Counted from the first letter of the stretch, positions 46,947-56,811 are shown. The stretch: 64,000 nucleotides of DNA from JAUILA01 sp050289805 (GCA_050289805.1 JBNKGL010000005.1:145253-209252), one strand, 5' to 3'. The notes: a model not told the origin generated them from the letters alone. A program made the numbers and translations.

Positions 46947-49499
46947 ATGGATTACATCATTCGAATTAAAAAGGAGAAGAAATCATTTTGGAGGGATCCC
47001 TGGGCCTGGAAAATGGCGTGGAGAGATGCGCGGCACAATATTGGCCGCCTTATGCTCTTTATTACCTCGGTGATCATTGGAATTGCTGCATTGGTCTCCA
47101 TCAACTCCTTTAATGAAAACCTGCAGCAAAACATTAATGATCAGGCAAAGGAATTATTGGGTGCAGATTATGAAGTGAGTGCTTCCGAACCAATAAATGA
47201 GGAGGTAAGTGCCTATCTTGATTCCATCGGTGTAGAGCAGGCTGAAGAGATCACCATGGCCTCTATGGCGCGCTTCATGACGTCAACGCCGGGGACGAGA
47301 TTGGTTCGGCTGGTAGCTTTGTCAGGCGAGTTTCCTTTTTATGGAGCGCTTGAAACGCTTCCGGCGGATGCGATGGAAAAAGTGAAGTCGGGAAAATTCG
47401 TGATGATGGATCGAAACCTGGCAACCCAATACGATGTGAGTTCAGAAGATTCCATTGCAATCGGTAATGTGGTTTTCAAAATGGCCGGTGAAGTAATTCA
47501 GATCCCGAATGGCGGTGGACTACAGTCGACATTCACACCGTCGGTTTACATTTCGATGGACTGGCTCGATTCCACGGGCCTGGTACAGTTCGGGAGTCGT
47601 GTAACGTACAAGAAATATGTAAAAGCCGGGGACAAGGTGGTGTCGCGTGATGAGCTTCGTTCCCAGGTAAGAAAGTTCGGCTACTCGTATGAAACAGTTG
47701 AAAGCAGGCGTGAAGACCTGGGTGAGGGTTTTACAAACCTATACCGGTTTTTCAATTTGCTGGCATTCGTGGCATTGATTCTCGGTGGTATCGGGGTGGC
47801 AAGTTCGGTTTCGATTTATATGAAGGAAAAGCGTGAATCAGTAGCGGTCCTGAGGTGCCTCGGGGCCAGCGGGTGGCAGACGTTTCATATATTCATGATC
47901 CAGGCAGTCGTACTGGGATTTATTGGAAGTTTGATAGGTGTATTTCTTGGCGTGTTTATTCAGTATGTGTTGCCGTTGCTGCTGAAAGATTTCATACCGC
48001 TGGAACTAAATATTGGAATTGCATGGAATGCGGTTGGAGAAGGATTGCTCCTTGGTCTTGGAATATCCTTGTTATTTTCTATGCTCCCTTTGCTGGAAGT
48101 CCGCTTTGTGCCGCCACTTTCCGTTCTCAGAACTTCCTTTGAGCCGATCCGGCGTTTTTCAAAAAGCAGATGGCTGGTAATTGCACTGGTGATGTTGTTT
48201 CCTCTTCTGTTTGCGTCTTATCAAACCAAAAGCCTGATGCTTGGAGTGAGCTTCTTTGCAGGTTTACTTGTTGCCTTTATCATATTATACCTGATGGCGC
48301 GCCTGATTGTTTGGCTGGCAAAGAAAGTGTTCCCTGAAAATGGACCCTTCATTCTAAAACAAAGCCTCGCAAATTTATTTCGGCCGAATAATCAAACCTT
48401 TATACTTATGGTTGTGATCGGGCTCGGAGTATTCCTGATAACCACGCTCAATATCGTACAGAACAGCCTGTTGAACCAGGTCGAGTTTGTGGGAAGGGAA
48501 AATCAATCCAACACCATACTGTTTGACATTCAGCGGGAACAGGTGGAAGGAGTAGTTGAACTGACAGGCGATAATGAGCTTGATATAATCCAGTTGGTCC
48601 CCATCGTGACATGCCGCCTTAAGGAAGTAAAGGGCAGGACGATCAAGGAGATACAATCAGACACAACGGATGGCATATCGAATTGGGCGATTACACGGGA
48701 ATACCGGGTCACATACAGGGACAGCCTTACCCGTTCCGAAAAATTACTGGAAGGTGAGTTGCAGCATGTAACGGGAGACTCGATTTTTGTAACTATTTCG
48801 CAGGGAATGCAGGACAACCTTGAGGTGGGGGTAGGGGATTCACTGGTTTTTGATGTTCAGGGGGTGCCTTTCAGCGTTTATATTTCCGGCATAAGGGAAG
48901 TAGACTGGCCCGAAGATCCGCCTAATTTTATCTTTGTTTTCCCTTCAAGCGTACTTGAGGAAGCACCGCAAATATTTGTTCTGACAACCAGAATTGACGA
49001 TGAAGCAGTTGCAAATAAGTATCAGCGGGAACTTGTTACGGCTTATCCCAATGTCTCCCTGATTGACATTCGGTTGATATTGTCAACCATTGATGATTTC
49101 TTCAGTAAAGTGTCGTTTGTGATCCAGTTTATGGCTCTTTTCAGTATTGCCACCGGCCTGATCGTTCTGGCAGGAGCCGTTGTCAACAGCAAGTTTACGC
49201 GCCTGAAGGAAAATGCTTTGCTTCGAACCATTGGAGCCTCGGGTAAGCAAATTACCGGCATGACACTTCTTGAATATGTTTACCTCGGTGTACTGGCCGG
49301 AATAACCGGTATGTTGCTCTCGCTGGTCGCTGGATTTCTTCTTGCAAAATTCTTTTTTGAAATTGTTTTTTCACCCGATATACCCGGACTGTTTTACATC
49401 CTGATTGGCGTGGTCCTACTTACGGTAATTGTAGGTTGGTGGAATACGCGTGAAGTAATAAAAAATAGTCCGCTCGCCGTACTGCGGCGTGAAACCTAA
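46947..49499 (+). CDS. ABC transporter permease, YbbP-like FtsX-domain protein
   Basis: The 850-aa permease has an N-terminal cytoplasmic stretch (WAWKMAWRDARHNIGRL), a first transmembrane helix, a large periplasmic MacB-type domain (about 65-260), an FtsX helical block (about 270-400 and following), a second periplasmic domain (about 520-670) and a final FtsX block with KENALLRTIGASGKQITGM. Two FtsX domains in one chain are typical for YbbP. With the ATPase it is expected to move lipid-like molecules or drive a periplasmic process, together with the divergent esterase. The stop overlaps the small convergent gene at 49496. Confidence 0.92.
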   Translation: MDYIIRIKKEKKSFWRDPWAWKMAWRDARHNIGRLMLFITSVIIGIAALVSINSFNENLQQNINDQAKELLGADYEVSASEPINEEVSAYLDSIGVEQAEEITMASMARFMTSTPGTRLVRLVALSGEFPFYGALETLPADAMEKVKSGKFVMMDRNLATQYDVSSEDSIAIGNVVFKMAGEVIQIPNGGGLQSTFTPSVYISMDWLDSTGLVQFGSRVTYKKYVKAGDKVVSRDELRSQVRKFGYSYETVESRREDLGEGFTNLYRFFNLLAFVALILGGIGVASSVSIYMKEKRESVAVLRCLGASGWQTFHIFMIQAVVLGFIGSLIGVFLGVFIQYVLPLLLKDFIPLELNIGIAWNAVGEGLLLGLGISLLFSMLPLLEVRFVPPLSVLRTSFEPIRRFSKSRWLVIALVMLFPLLFASYQTKSLMLGVSFFAGLLVAFIILYLMARLIVWLAKKVFPENGPFILKQSLANLFRPNNQTFILMVVIGLGVFLITTLNIVQNSLLNQVEFVGRENQSNTILFDIQREQVEGVVELTGDNELDIIQLVPIVTCRLKEVKGRTIKEIQSDTTDGISNWAITREYRVTYRDSLTRSEKLLEGELQHVTGDSIFVTISQGMQDNLEVGVGDSLVFDVQGVPFSVYISGIREVDWPEDPPNFIFVFPSSVLEEAPQIFVLTTRIDDEAVANKYQRELVTAYPNVSLIDIRLILSTIDDFFSKVSFVIQFMALFSIATGLIVLAGAVVNSKFTRLKENALLRTIGASGKQITGMTLLEYVYLGVLAGITGMLLSLVAGFLLAKFFFEIVFSPDIPGLFYILIGVVLLTVIVGWWNTREVIKNSPLAVLRRET

Positions 49500-49585
49500 T
49501 CCGGGAACAGGAGAAAGAGGGTAAGAAGGGTCAGTAATATTACCAACAAGGCGATCAGGTCTTTGTGAATCCTGAATTTTCTCAT
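49496..49585 (-). CDS. 29-aa single-transmembrane small protein
   Basis: A frame too short for usual ORF cut-offs encodes 29 residues: a basic start (MRKFRIHKD), a strongly hydrophobic helix (LIALLVILLTLLTLFLLF) and PD at the end. Its ATG overlaps the stop codon of the upstream lipoprotein gene (ATGA), the usual sign of translational coupling in this genome, and its stop overlaps the convergent permease stop. Coding status is an inference from this layout and from the clean positive-inside helix. Confidence 0.55.
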   Translation of the reverse strand: MRKFRIHKDLIALLVILLTLLTLFLLFPD

Positions 49586-50481
49586 TCCATTGCGGTATAC
49601 AGGATTTCACGTGCCTTAATGATCTCCCTTCTCATGGTATTGAACGTGCTGTCACGCATTACAAGGTCAACCCGTCTGTTTCTTAAGTTCTCATCAATAT
49701 TGAGCCGGTCAAATTGTGTGTCAATTACCCGGAGCTGTTCAAAAAGTGCCAGACCCAATGATGACATGGAGCCGAGTTCTATCAACAGCATGGCATCCTC
49801 AAGGTATGGCTCCTGCTCGAGCAGAGTACGGATCATAGGAATCAGTATGATGGAACGACTGTCCTCTGCCAGTATATCATTCGGATAATTATTGATAAGT
49901 GACGTGGTTATAAAGAGGTTTTCGGTAACACTTGAAACTGCAAAGAGTGTTGAAAGATCATTTTTATTCCCTTTCTGAAGTGATTGAGTAGTACGTGCAT
50001 AAATTTTGTCCAGAAGGATCAGAAGGGAATCACGCCGGTTTACACTTTCATTGAATGCTGTGGTGAGCAGATCCTGCTGATCCTTTGATATGCGGCACAT
50101 GGTCCCTGATAGATTATTCAACCGTTCAAAATAGGGCTTTTCGAAATCGCCCTGGTCGAATGCGATGAAGTAGCTGACATCCGACATCAGAATACCCGAA
50201 AGAATGGCACGCAACGTATCCGTCTCCGGACTGGGGTAATTACGAATATTAAGGAATGACCAGTCGAAATCAGTTCCCGTGGCTTCCAGTTTGGTTGAGA
50301 TTTTATCAGGGTGGGGAAGACGGCCGAAAATTAGTTCAATAGTCTCACGGTCCTTGTTAAGCGTTTGCTGATCTGTGCCTGCAGGCTTCTCACGTTCCGA
50401 GGTAGATACATCACACGCATTAAGAACGACCAGCATTAAAAATATAAGAAAGGTGATAACACCATGATTGAATTTACTCAT
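49582..50481 (-). CDS. Lipoprotein of unknown function
   Basis: A lipoprotein signal with lipobox VVLNAC near residue 23 starts a 299-aa protein whose mature part is mostly helical and acidic, with repeated hydrophobic heptads (SLILLDKIYARTTQSL, ILIPMIRTLLEQEPYLEDAMLLIELG in parts). No family is recognised. It stands alone apart from the coupled 29-aa gene. Confidence 0.75.
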   Translation of the reverse strand: MSKFNHGVITFLIFLMLVVLNACDVSTSEREKPAGTDQQTLNKDRETIELIFGRLPHPDKISTKLEATGTDFDWSFLNIRNYPSPETDTLRAILSGILMSDVSYFIAFDQGDFEKPYFERLNNLSGTMCRISKDQQDLLTTAFNESVNRRDSLLILLDKIYARTTQSLQKGNKNDLSTLFAVSSVTENLFITTSLINNYPNDILAEDSRSIILIPMIRTLLEQEPYLEDAMLLIELGSMSSLGLALFEQLRVIDTQFDRLNIDENLRNRRVDLVMRDSTFNTMRREIIKAREILYTAME

Positions 50482-50678
50482 ACTTCAAGTTTATACATTT
50501 TTTACTACAAAGAAAATGTTCGATTTGTATGATACTTATGATGCAACCGATTGCACAGCAATTATATTTTTATTAATTTCCCTCCACTGTAATATAGTGG
50601 AATTGACGACTTTACAGTTGTAGTTTGGCTTTTTTGTAATTTAGGCATTTTTTGATCTTGGCTTGCTAAAAATATTTC

Positions 50679-51086
50679 ATGAACACATGTGCTGAGTGCG
50701 TAATGCTGGTTGATGATAGTGAAATAGATATCTTCATCAATCGTAAGATTCTGGAGTTTAATCATTTCTCCCGGGATATCGTATCAACGACCTCCCCACG
50801 TGAAGCATTGGATATGCTGAATGACACCGGAATCAACAAGAAGCCAGAAGTTATTTTCCTCGATCTCAATATGCCGGTGATAGACGGATTCCGATTTTTG
50901 TATGAGTTCTCTGAACTGCCTGAGGAGATTCGAAAATATATTTCAATCGTTGTACTCACCAGTTCCGACAATGAATTGGATAAGGAACTTGCGAACCAGA
51001 GCTCGTCTGTAATTCAATTTATTTCCAAACCATTAACCGATGAAAAGGTGCTCGCGATACGGGATATGATTATCCGGGCGAGCTAA
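50679..51086 (+). CDS. Single-domain response regulator
   Basis: The 135-aa CheY-like receiver shows the acidic pair in VMLVDDSEIDIF, the phospho-acceptor Asp in VIFLDLNMPVIDG, Thr/Ser in VVLTSS and Lys in FISKPL. There is no output domain. It belongs to the stand-alone receivers common in Bacteroidota, which pass phosphate between hybrid kinases or act by protein binding. No kinase gene is nearby. Confidence 0.92.
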   Translation: MNTCAECVMLVDDSEIDIFINRKILEFNHFSRDIVSTTSPREALDMLNDTGINKKPEVIFLDLNMPVIDGFRFLYEFSELPEEIRKYISIVVLTSSDNELDKELANQSSSVIQFISKPLTDEKVLAIRDMIIRAS

Positions 51087-51137
51087 GATATTATTTCGTC
51101 GATTGGCCGGATCCTTCCAATTAAGTGCATAAAAAAA

Positions 51138-51152
51138 GCCGCAAAAGCGGCT
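51138..51152 (-). terminator. Small intrinsic terminator between convergent genes
   Basis: AGCCGC and GCGGCT form a 6-bp stem with an AAAA loop; on the minus strand it is followed by seven T residues, so it serves the gene at 51182-51562. Confidence 0.7.
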
Positions 51153-51181
51153 CATTTAGATTATTCATCAGGGTTTTGGTA

Positions 51182-51562
51182 TTAAATTTTTACCAGGTCT
51201 GCCTTGATGTTATATCTGTTTACGATTTCCTGGGTAAAGCGCATCGACCCGTGAGGAACGAAAATCTTAAAAACCCCATTTTTCAGATCGGCAAGGGTTG
51301 ATAATAATTTCCATTTATTCACCAGTTTGTTTGGCTCATCCACTTTTCTCGATATTTCAAAGTATGCCTTGTTTCCATTCTTGGATAGGGCAGTGGCATC
51401 GGGAATAAATATGTCCTCGTTGGATTGACCTACAAGTCGTGCTGGCTTTTCCATTTCAGGAAAGTCGGCACGAATGGATTCAAATCCACTTTTTTCAATG
51501 TTCTCCAGCACCCTGTTCAGCACGGTATCATACTTTTCATCATTTCGAAATTCTTTCAGCAT
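51182..51562 (-). CDS. Small conserved hypothetical protein
   Basis: The 126-aa soluble protein has FIPDATALSKNGNKAYFEISRKV in its middle, which recalls a restriction-endonuclease-like core (PD, then beta strand with Glu and basic residues), but the exact PD-(D/E)xK spacing is not met. The rest alternates helices and strands (FKIFVPHGSMRFTQEIVNRY in parts). No family is assigned; it has its own terminator. Confidence 0.68.
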   Translation of the reverse strand: MLKEFRNDEKYDTVLNRVLENIEKSGFESIRADFPEMEKPARLVGQSNEDIFIPDATALSKNGNKAYFEISRKVDEPNKLVNKWKLLSTLADLKNGVFKIFVPHGSMRFTQEIVNRYNIKADLVKI

Positions 51563-51640
51563 ATCATTTATTTTTGATTGGACGTACTGAGTATAGTACG
51601 GAAAAAATTGGACAAAAACAAGAAATATTGAATATTAAAT

Positions 51641-52312
51641 TTATTTTATTTCAAATACAGCCCGGATATTAGATTTTATTGATATCATTTTGTACTCGAT
51701 AGAAGACTGATACTCTTCACTTTCCATCATCGCCATCTTAGCCACGGGGCGATCATCCTCATAACTGAGGTCCTGTATTTCCAAAACCTTTCCGAGCTGT
51801 TCATCCAACGCTGTTAGGAGGTTCTCTGCTTTTTCTTTTGCATTTTTCAGGGCTGAGATGCGCGCGAGGTTCCTGTATTCAGTAATCTTACTACTGGTAG
51901 CCTGCGAAATATTTACACTCATGACCGCTTTTTCATCAAGTTGTTCCAGCAGGTTGTTGAGTATTTTGGTATCATCCAGGGAAAGCAGGAATGACTTCTG
52001 CGCCATGAAGTCACCGGTCGTATTTTTTTTGTCGTTCCAGTTATATCCAAAGATATTTTCAACCCGCAGGGCACTGTCCGGTAAATTTACATTATTCAAA
52101 GCCCTGAGAAGTTCCTTTTCTATCGCATCAAGGGAAACCTTTTTATTCTTGTCCATGTATTCCCGCAGGACAATCCGAAACTCAAAAATATCGGGTTCAA
52201 CATTGATAGTAGCGGTACCGCTTACCTCAATTTTTCTCAGTACGTCCTGTGCTGAAGAAAATGTTGTGACCGCAATGGCCAGTACAAAAGGCATAATATA
52301 TTTCATGGTCAT
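51641..52312 (-). CDS. SIMPL (DUF541) domain exported protein
   Basis: A signal peptide (KYIMPFVLAIAVTTFSSAQ) precedes a SIMPL domain of about 200 aa, recognisable by IEVSGTATINVEPDIFEFRI, a helical middle and a late ALKNAKEKAENLLTALDEQL helix followed by IQDLSYEDD. The family is periplasmic with poorly defined roles in stress. Two ATGs (52310-52312 and 52304-52306) are possible starts. Confidence 0.87.
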   Translation of the reverse strand: MTMKYIMPFVLAIAVTTFSSAQDVLRKIEVSGTATINVEPDIFEFRIVLREYMDKNKKVSLDAIEKELLRALNNVNLPDSALRVENIFGYNWNDKKNTTGDFMAQKSFLLSLDDTKILNNLLEQLDEKAVMSVNISQATSSKITEYRNLARISALKNAKEKAENLLTALDEQLGKVLEIQDLSYEDDRPVAKMAMMESEEYQSSIEYKMISIKSNIRAVFEIK

Positions 52313-52431
52313 TTTTTATCTGTAAGATGCAGAGATGAGTGAAAATCCATAATCATTCAAGATATTTTTGATTTTTATAATCAAATGCCTCCGTTTCGTG
52401 TTTATATAACAGTGCACAAAAAGATATAATT

Positions 52432-53109
52432 ATGGCGCAGGCAAAAGCAACAAAAACAAGGACAAAAAAGTCTGGAATATCCAATCGGGAAAAAATCATA
52501 TCCGCATACAAGGAAAACGTACTGGTAGAAGGAAAAGCTCCTCATACGGTTTTCCAGTTCATGCATTCCCTGAAAATGAAAGAATCGGATTTTTACGAGT
52601 ACTTCGGCAGTTTCAAGGCACTTGAACGGGCTGTTTGGACTGATTACCTGAGAATCACGGTAAACACCCTGAGAAGCGATGATGCCTATATGACATTCAG
52701 TTCACGTGAAAAGCTTCTTTCTTTTTATTACACCCTTATGGAGGTGTTGAAGAATGATCGGTCTTTTGTGAGTCTAACGCTGGACTGGCCCTCGAAAAAT
52801 GAAGTCACACCCTCCGTTTTACGTGGTTTCAAGGAAGAATTCCAGGATTTTGTTCAGGAAATTATTAATGAGGGTCGTGAGACAGAAGAAATTAAGGACA
52901 GGCGCTACATCTCAGACCGATATAAAGATGGCTTATGGGTTCAGACCATGTTTATTCTGAATTTCTGGATGAAGGATGACAGTGAAGGATTCGTTAAAAC
53001 GGATGCGGCGATCGAAAAAGCAGTGAATTTATCATATGAGCTCATGGGTGCAGGCCCCCTTGATAAACTATTTGATTTCGCGAAGTTCCTCTACCAGAAC
53101 AGACCCTGA
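52432..53109 (+). CDS. TetR family regulator-like protein
   Basis: The 225-aa protein has a basic N-terminus, a TetR-type helix-turn-helix (NREKIISAYKENV, then SLKMKESDFYEYFGSFKALE) and an all-helical C-terminal ligand domain. The recognition segment is divergent, with acidic residues (KESDFYEYFG), so DNA binding is not certain. It is co-transcribed with the ABC1 kinase gene, whose ATG overlaps its stop (TGATG). Confidence 0.82.
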   Translation: MAQAKATKTRTKKSGISNREKIISAYKENVLVEGKAPHTVFQFMHSLKMKESDFYEYFGSFKALERAVWTDYLRITVNTLRSDDAYMTFSSREKLLSFYYTLMEVLKNDRSFVSLTLDWPSKNEVTPSVLRGFKEEFQDFVQEIINEGRETEEIKDRRYISDRYKDGLWVQTMFILNFWMKDDSEGFVKTDAAIEKAVNLSYELMGAGPLDKLFDFAKFLYQNRP

Positions 53110-54419
53110 TGAAAGAACAGTTTAAAATTCCTGTTACAAAGGTTCAGAGGGCTTCTAAATTTGTCCAGACAGGAGCGAAAATCGGCGGTAATTACATAAA
53201 ACATTATGGTAAGAAAATTCTGAATCCGGAATTATCGAGGGATTTGCTGGATGAAGAAAATGCAGGGGATATTTATGAATCGCTGAGTGAATTAAAGGGT
53301 AGCGCACTGAAGGTGGCCCAAATGCTGAGCATGGATAAAAATGCATTGCCTGTGGCATACCAGGATAAGTTTTCCATGTCGCAATACAGTGCCCCTCCAT
53401 TATCCTATCCGCTGGTGGTAAAAACCTTCAGGGATCAGCTTGGAAGGTCTCCTGAAGATCTTTTTGACACGTTTAGCCGAAAGGCGGTGAACGCTGCTTC
53501 CATTGGCCAGGTGCACAAGGCTACACTCGATGGAAAAGAATTGGCTGTGAAGATTCAATATCCCGGCGTTGCCGACAGCATTAGTTCTGATCTGCGTATC
53601 GTAAGGCCAATTGCCTCTGCGATGTTCAAAATCAAGTCGGCAGAGCTTGATCAGTATTTAGGCGAAGTGGAGGCAAAGCTTATCGAGGAAACGGATTATG
53701 AGCTTGAATTGCGGCGTTCTATGGAAATTACTCAATTGTGCCGTCATCTTGAAGGAATCATTTTTCCAGGGTATTATCCTGAGCTTTCTTCCAAACGGAT
53801 TCTGGTCATGGACTGGATCGATGGGGCGCATTTAAAGGAATGGTTAAAAACCAATCCGGCAGAAGAAGACCGGAACCGGATCGGGCAGGCGCTTTGGGAC
53901 TTTTATGATTATCAGATCCATGAATTGAAACAATTACATGCAGATCCCCATCCGGGTAATTTTCTCTTCACTGAAGACGGAAGCCTCGCGGTGCTGGATT
54001 TCGGATGTGTAAAGGTGATACCGGAAGATTTTTATGACAGCTATTTCAAACTTATGGGCCCTGCAGTACTGGAAGAAAACTATGATCTGGAGGGATTGTT
54101 TGATGAGCTGGGATTTCTGGCCCCGGAAGATTCTCCGAAGGAGCGTAAGTTTTTCATGAAATTATTCAGGGAAATGATAGAATTGCTGGGCAGGCCATTT
54201 CGCCATGAGACCTTCGACTTTGGTGATGATGCTTACTTCCAGCAAATATACCAGGTAGGAGAGCGAATGTCACGAATGAAGGAAGTGCGCAATTCGAAAA
54301 CGGCCCGGGGTAATAAACATGGATTGTATATTAACCGTACCTATTTTGGTCTCTACAATTTACTGAATGAGTTGAAGGCTACGGTGAATATCCATAGCTT
54401 TGCCCGTAACAAGGCATGA
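53109..54419 (+). CDS. ABC1/UbiB family atypical kinase
   Basis: The 436-aa protein has the ABC1 hallmarks: a KxGQ-like motif (ALKVAQMLSMD), the ExD-type and A-rich loop NAASIGQVHKATL, invariant Lys in LAVKIQYPG, HADPHPGNF (catalytic loop) and LDFGCVK. UbiB homologues support lipid or quinone metabolism through ATPase activity rather than protein phosphorylation. The Gly to Ala change in KxGQ is also seen in many Bacteroidota members. It overlaps both neighbours, so the TetR-like protein, kinase, TPR lipoprotein and NUDIX genes form one operon. Confidence 0.9.
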   Translation: MKEQFKIPVTKVQRASKFVQTGAKIGGNYIKHYGKKILNPELSRDLLDEENAGDIYESLSELKGSALKVAQMLSMDKNALPVAYQDKFSMSQYSAPPLSYPLVVKTFRDQLGRSPEDLFDTFSRKAVNAASIGQVHKATLDGKELAVKIQYPGVADSISSDLRIVRPIASAMFKIKSAELDQYLGEVEAKLIEETDYELELRRSMEITQLCRHLEGIIFPGYYPELSSKRILVMDWIDGAHLKEWLKTNPAEEDRNRIGQALWDFYDYQIHELKQLHADPHPGNFLFTEDGSLAVLDFGCVKVIPEDFYDSYFKLMGPAVLEENYDLEGLFDELGFLAPEDSPKERKFFMKLFREMIELLGRPFRHETFDFGDDAYFQQIYQVGERMSRMKEVRNSKTARGNKHGLYINRTYFGLYNLLNELKATVNIHSFARNKA

Positions 54420-55447
54420 ATATAAAATCTGTATTTTACGTATTGTTGTTGGTGCCGCTGGCATTCTCGTGCGGAAATGATCCCGATACGCAGAAACAAC
54501 GTTTCCTGATCCGGGGGAATGAAGCGCTGTCGCAGCAGAATTACAGGGAGGCCGTCCGTTTTTATGGGGAGGCACTGCTTATTGACAGCTGTTATTCACC
54601 TGCCTGGAATAACCTTGGTGTCACGAGGTTTGAACAGAAACAATTCGGAAAAGCGCTCGAAGCCTATGATGCAGCGCTTCGCTGTGATCCGGAGGATGTT
54701 GAAGCCATCCTCAACAGAACGAATGCCTATTATGAAACCAATCAGCTGTATCGTGCCGAAGATGATATTTCGTATCTCATCAGGAACATGCCTGATTCAT
54801 CCGAGCTTCATTTCAGAATGGGTCTGGTACATGCCAAAATGCACAAGTTTGGCGACGCAGTTGAAGATTTCAATGCAGCGATCCGACTGGATCCTGAAAA
54901 CATTGATGCTTATGTAAACCGGGGAACGGTGTATTATTATATGAACAGGCTGGCGGAGGCCAAGGTTGATCTATACCTTGCGCGTGAATCCGGGGAACAA
55001 CTGGGCAATACGTATAATGCGCTCGCACTGATCGCGGCAGAAGAGGATTCACTCGACCTTGCGCTTCAGTATATAGAAATTGCGCTTTCGGCGGAACCCA
55101 TGCAGCCCTATTTTTTAAATAACCGGGGTTATATTCACCTGCTTCGGGGTGAACCCGATCTCTCCAGATCTGACATAGACAAAAGCATAACACTGGACCC
55201 GGATAATGCATGGGCTTATCGGAATAAGGCGCGATGGTATCATGCCAACGGCAATTATGAGGAAGCGATAAGACTTTATTTACAGGCCCTCAAGAAAGAT
55301 ACATTTATCCAAAAGATCCACGTCTACCTGGGTGACAGTTATTGGGCGAACGGACAAGCCGAAGAAGCCTGTAAAGTATGGAAACAGGCGTTGGCACTGG
55401 AAGAAGCTGGCGCAGGTGAACGATTAAAGGAAAATAATTGCGGGTGA
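54416..55447 (+). CDS. Tetratricopeptide repeat lipoprotein
   Basis: A lipoprotein signal (FYVLLLVPLAFSC) leads into about eight TPR units over 320 aa, visible in repeated patterns such as WNNLGVTRFEQKQFGKALEAYD (in parts), FRMGLVHAKMHKFGDAVEDF, YVNRGTVYYYMNRLAEA, AYRNKARWYHANGNYEEAI and VYLGDSYWANGQAEEA. It should be a surface or periplasmic scaffold. Its ATG overlaps the kinase stop by 4 bases. Confidence 0.9.
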   Translation: MNIKSVFYVLLLVPLAFSCGNDPDTQKQRFLIRGNEALSQQNYREAVRFYGEALLIDSCYSPAWNNLGVTRFEQKQFGKALEAYDAALRCDPEDVEAILNRTNAYYETNQLYRAEDDISYLIRNMPDSSELHFRMGLVHAKMHKFGDAVEDFNAAIRLDPENIDAYVNRGTVYYYMNRLAEAKVDLYLARESGEQLGNTYNALALIAAEEDSLDLALQYIEIALSAEPMQPYFLNNRGYIHLLRGEPDLSRSDIDKSITLDPDNAWAYRNKARWYHANGNYEEAIRLYLQALKKDTFIQKIHVYLGDSYWANGQAEEACKVWKQALALEEAGAGERLKENNCG

Positions 55448-56082
55448 CTCTGGAAGATATTGTTGACAAATTGCACAATCGCCTGGGCAGTAACCTGCCT
55501 GGAATTGAAGCACACCGGAAAGCCATGCCTGCTGATCGTGATCCCGGATCCCGCTATGAATTTGATAAGCTCAAAAACCCCCGGAAAAGCGGGGTTTTAA
55601 TTCTACTTTACCCCGAAGCCTCCGAGGTGCATTTTCCGTTAATGCTTCGGCAGGAATATGGAGGTGTGCATTCAGGTCAGGTGAGTTTGCCTGGTGGAAG
55701 AATAGAGGAGCACGATTCATCACTGATTCAAACAGCGCTTCGTGAAACGGAGGAGGAGATTGGCGTACCTGCCGGGGAAGTAGAAGTGATCGGTGAATTA
55801 AGTCAACTGTATATTCCGCCCAGTAACTATCTCGTTTATCCCGTTATTGGCTATGTGAGGCAAAAACCGGTGTTTCAAAAGGACCCCAGGGAAGTAAAGG
55901 AATTATTCGCCGTTTCACTGAATCAGTTGCTGGATGACAGCTACCTGAAAATTACCGATATTCCTGTGCGAAATGAGGTATTTAAAAATATACCTTATTT
56001 TCATTTCAGTGATAAGATCGTGTGGGGGGCAACAGCGATGATACTTGCTGAATTTGCGCAGATTCTACGGGAAGCTGATTAA
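55444..56082 (+). CDS. NUDIX hydrolase, coenzyme A pyrophosphatase type
   Basis: I take the GTG at 55444 as the start, because it overlaps the preceding stop as GTGA and the other candidate is a TTG two codons upstream. The 212-aa protein has the CoA-NUDIX signature: LMLRQEYGGVHSGQVSLPGG followed by the Nudix box with ALRETEEEIGV. The pattern fits hydrolases of CoA or acyl-CoA. The end overlaps the convergent pgl gene by 4 bases. Confidence 0.9.
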   Translation: MTLEDIVDKLHNRLGSNLPGIEAHRKAMPADRDPGSRYEFDKLKNPRKSGVLILLYPEASEVHFPLMLRQEYGGVHSGQVSLPGGRIEEHDSSLIQTALRETEEEIGVPAGEVEVIGELSQLYIPPSNYLVYPVIGYVRQKPVFQKDPREVKELFAVSLNQLLDDSYLKITDIPVRNEVFKNIPYFHFSDKIVWGATAMILAEFAQILREAD

Positions 56083-56810
56083 TTATTATTTTTTAGCATA
56101 CCTGCAGCCTCATCATCCATGAACCAGTAAAGATTGCCGGAATGCGGCCTGATCAGCTGTGCCGGGTAATTATCTGTATTTTCGTTGTCCTCCAATACAT
56201 GCCAGACAGCCTCGGCTTTATTTGCCCCGAAAGTGAGAAAAGCAACGGTCCCGGCATTATTGATCAGCTTTTTCGTAAAGGTTATACGATATATTTTTTT
56301 ATCCGGAAGAAATACATCACTTACCAGGTCTGAATCATTGGTTAAAACCGTCGTAAAAGGGAAAAGCGAAGCAGTGTGGGCATCATCTCCAAGGCCGAGC
56401 ATGATGAGGTCGAATACGGGATTTTCATTCCCAAAGAATTGAACGATGTCATTTTCATAATGGGATGCAGCGCCTTCCGGTGATAATGAAGTATTCACCG
56501 GAAAAACATGATCGGCAGGAATATTCATTTTATCCAGCATAGCCAGTTTTGCCATCCTGTAATTGCTGTCGTCATCATCGAGGGGCACATATCTTTCGTC
56601 TCCAAAAAAGAAAAATGTGTCATTCCATGGAAATGATGATGCCTTATCCTGAGCGGATAGCATTTCAAAAAGTCGTTTGGGTGAAGACCCTCCTGACAAT
56701 GCCCAGGTGAACCGGCCTTCTTTTGAAACACAATCCTTCGCAAGCGTTGTTATGAAATTCGCAATAGACGAAATGACCTCGTCATTGGTTTTACTGATGT
56801 GAAGTTCCAT
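56079..56810 (-). CDS. pgl: 6-Phosphogluconolactonase
   Basis: The 243-aa DevB/SOL-type enzyme hydrolyses 6-phosphogluconolactone. Motifs are WALSGGSSPKRLFEML, FFFGDERYVPLDDDDSNYRMAK (in parts), LIMLGLGDDAHTASLFP and FTKKLINNAGTVAFLTFG. It follows zwf by one base and ends the pentose phosphate operon. Confidence 0.95.
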   Translation of the reverse strand: MELHISKTNDEVISSIANFITTLAKDCVSKEGRFTWALSGGSSPKRLFEMLSAQDKASSFPWNDTFFFFGDERYVPLDDDDSNYRMAKLAMLDKMNIPADHVFPVNTSLSPEGAASHYENDIVQFFGNENPVFDLIMLGLGDDAHTASLFPFTTVLTNDSDLVSDVFLPDKKIYRITFTKKLINNAGTVAFLTFGANKAEAVWHVLEDNENTDNYPAQLIRPHSGNLYWFMDDEAAGMLKNNN

Positions 56811-56811
56811 A

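Noticed and set aside
51182..51562. Calling the 126-aa protein a PD-(D/E)xK nuclease.
   Set aside because: PDAT and FEISRK resemble the motif, but the E-x-K spacing is not met and no nuclease context exists.
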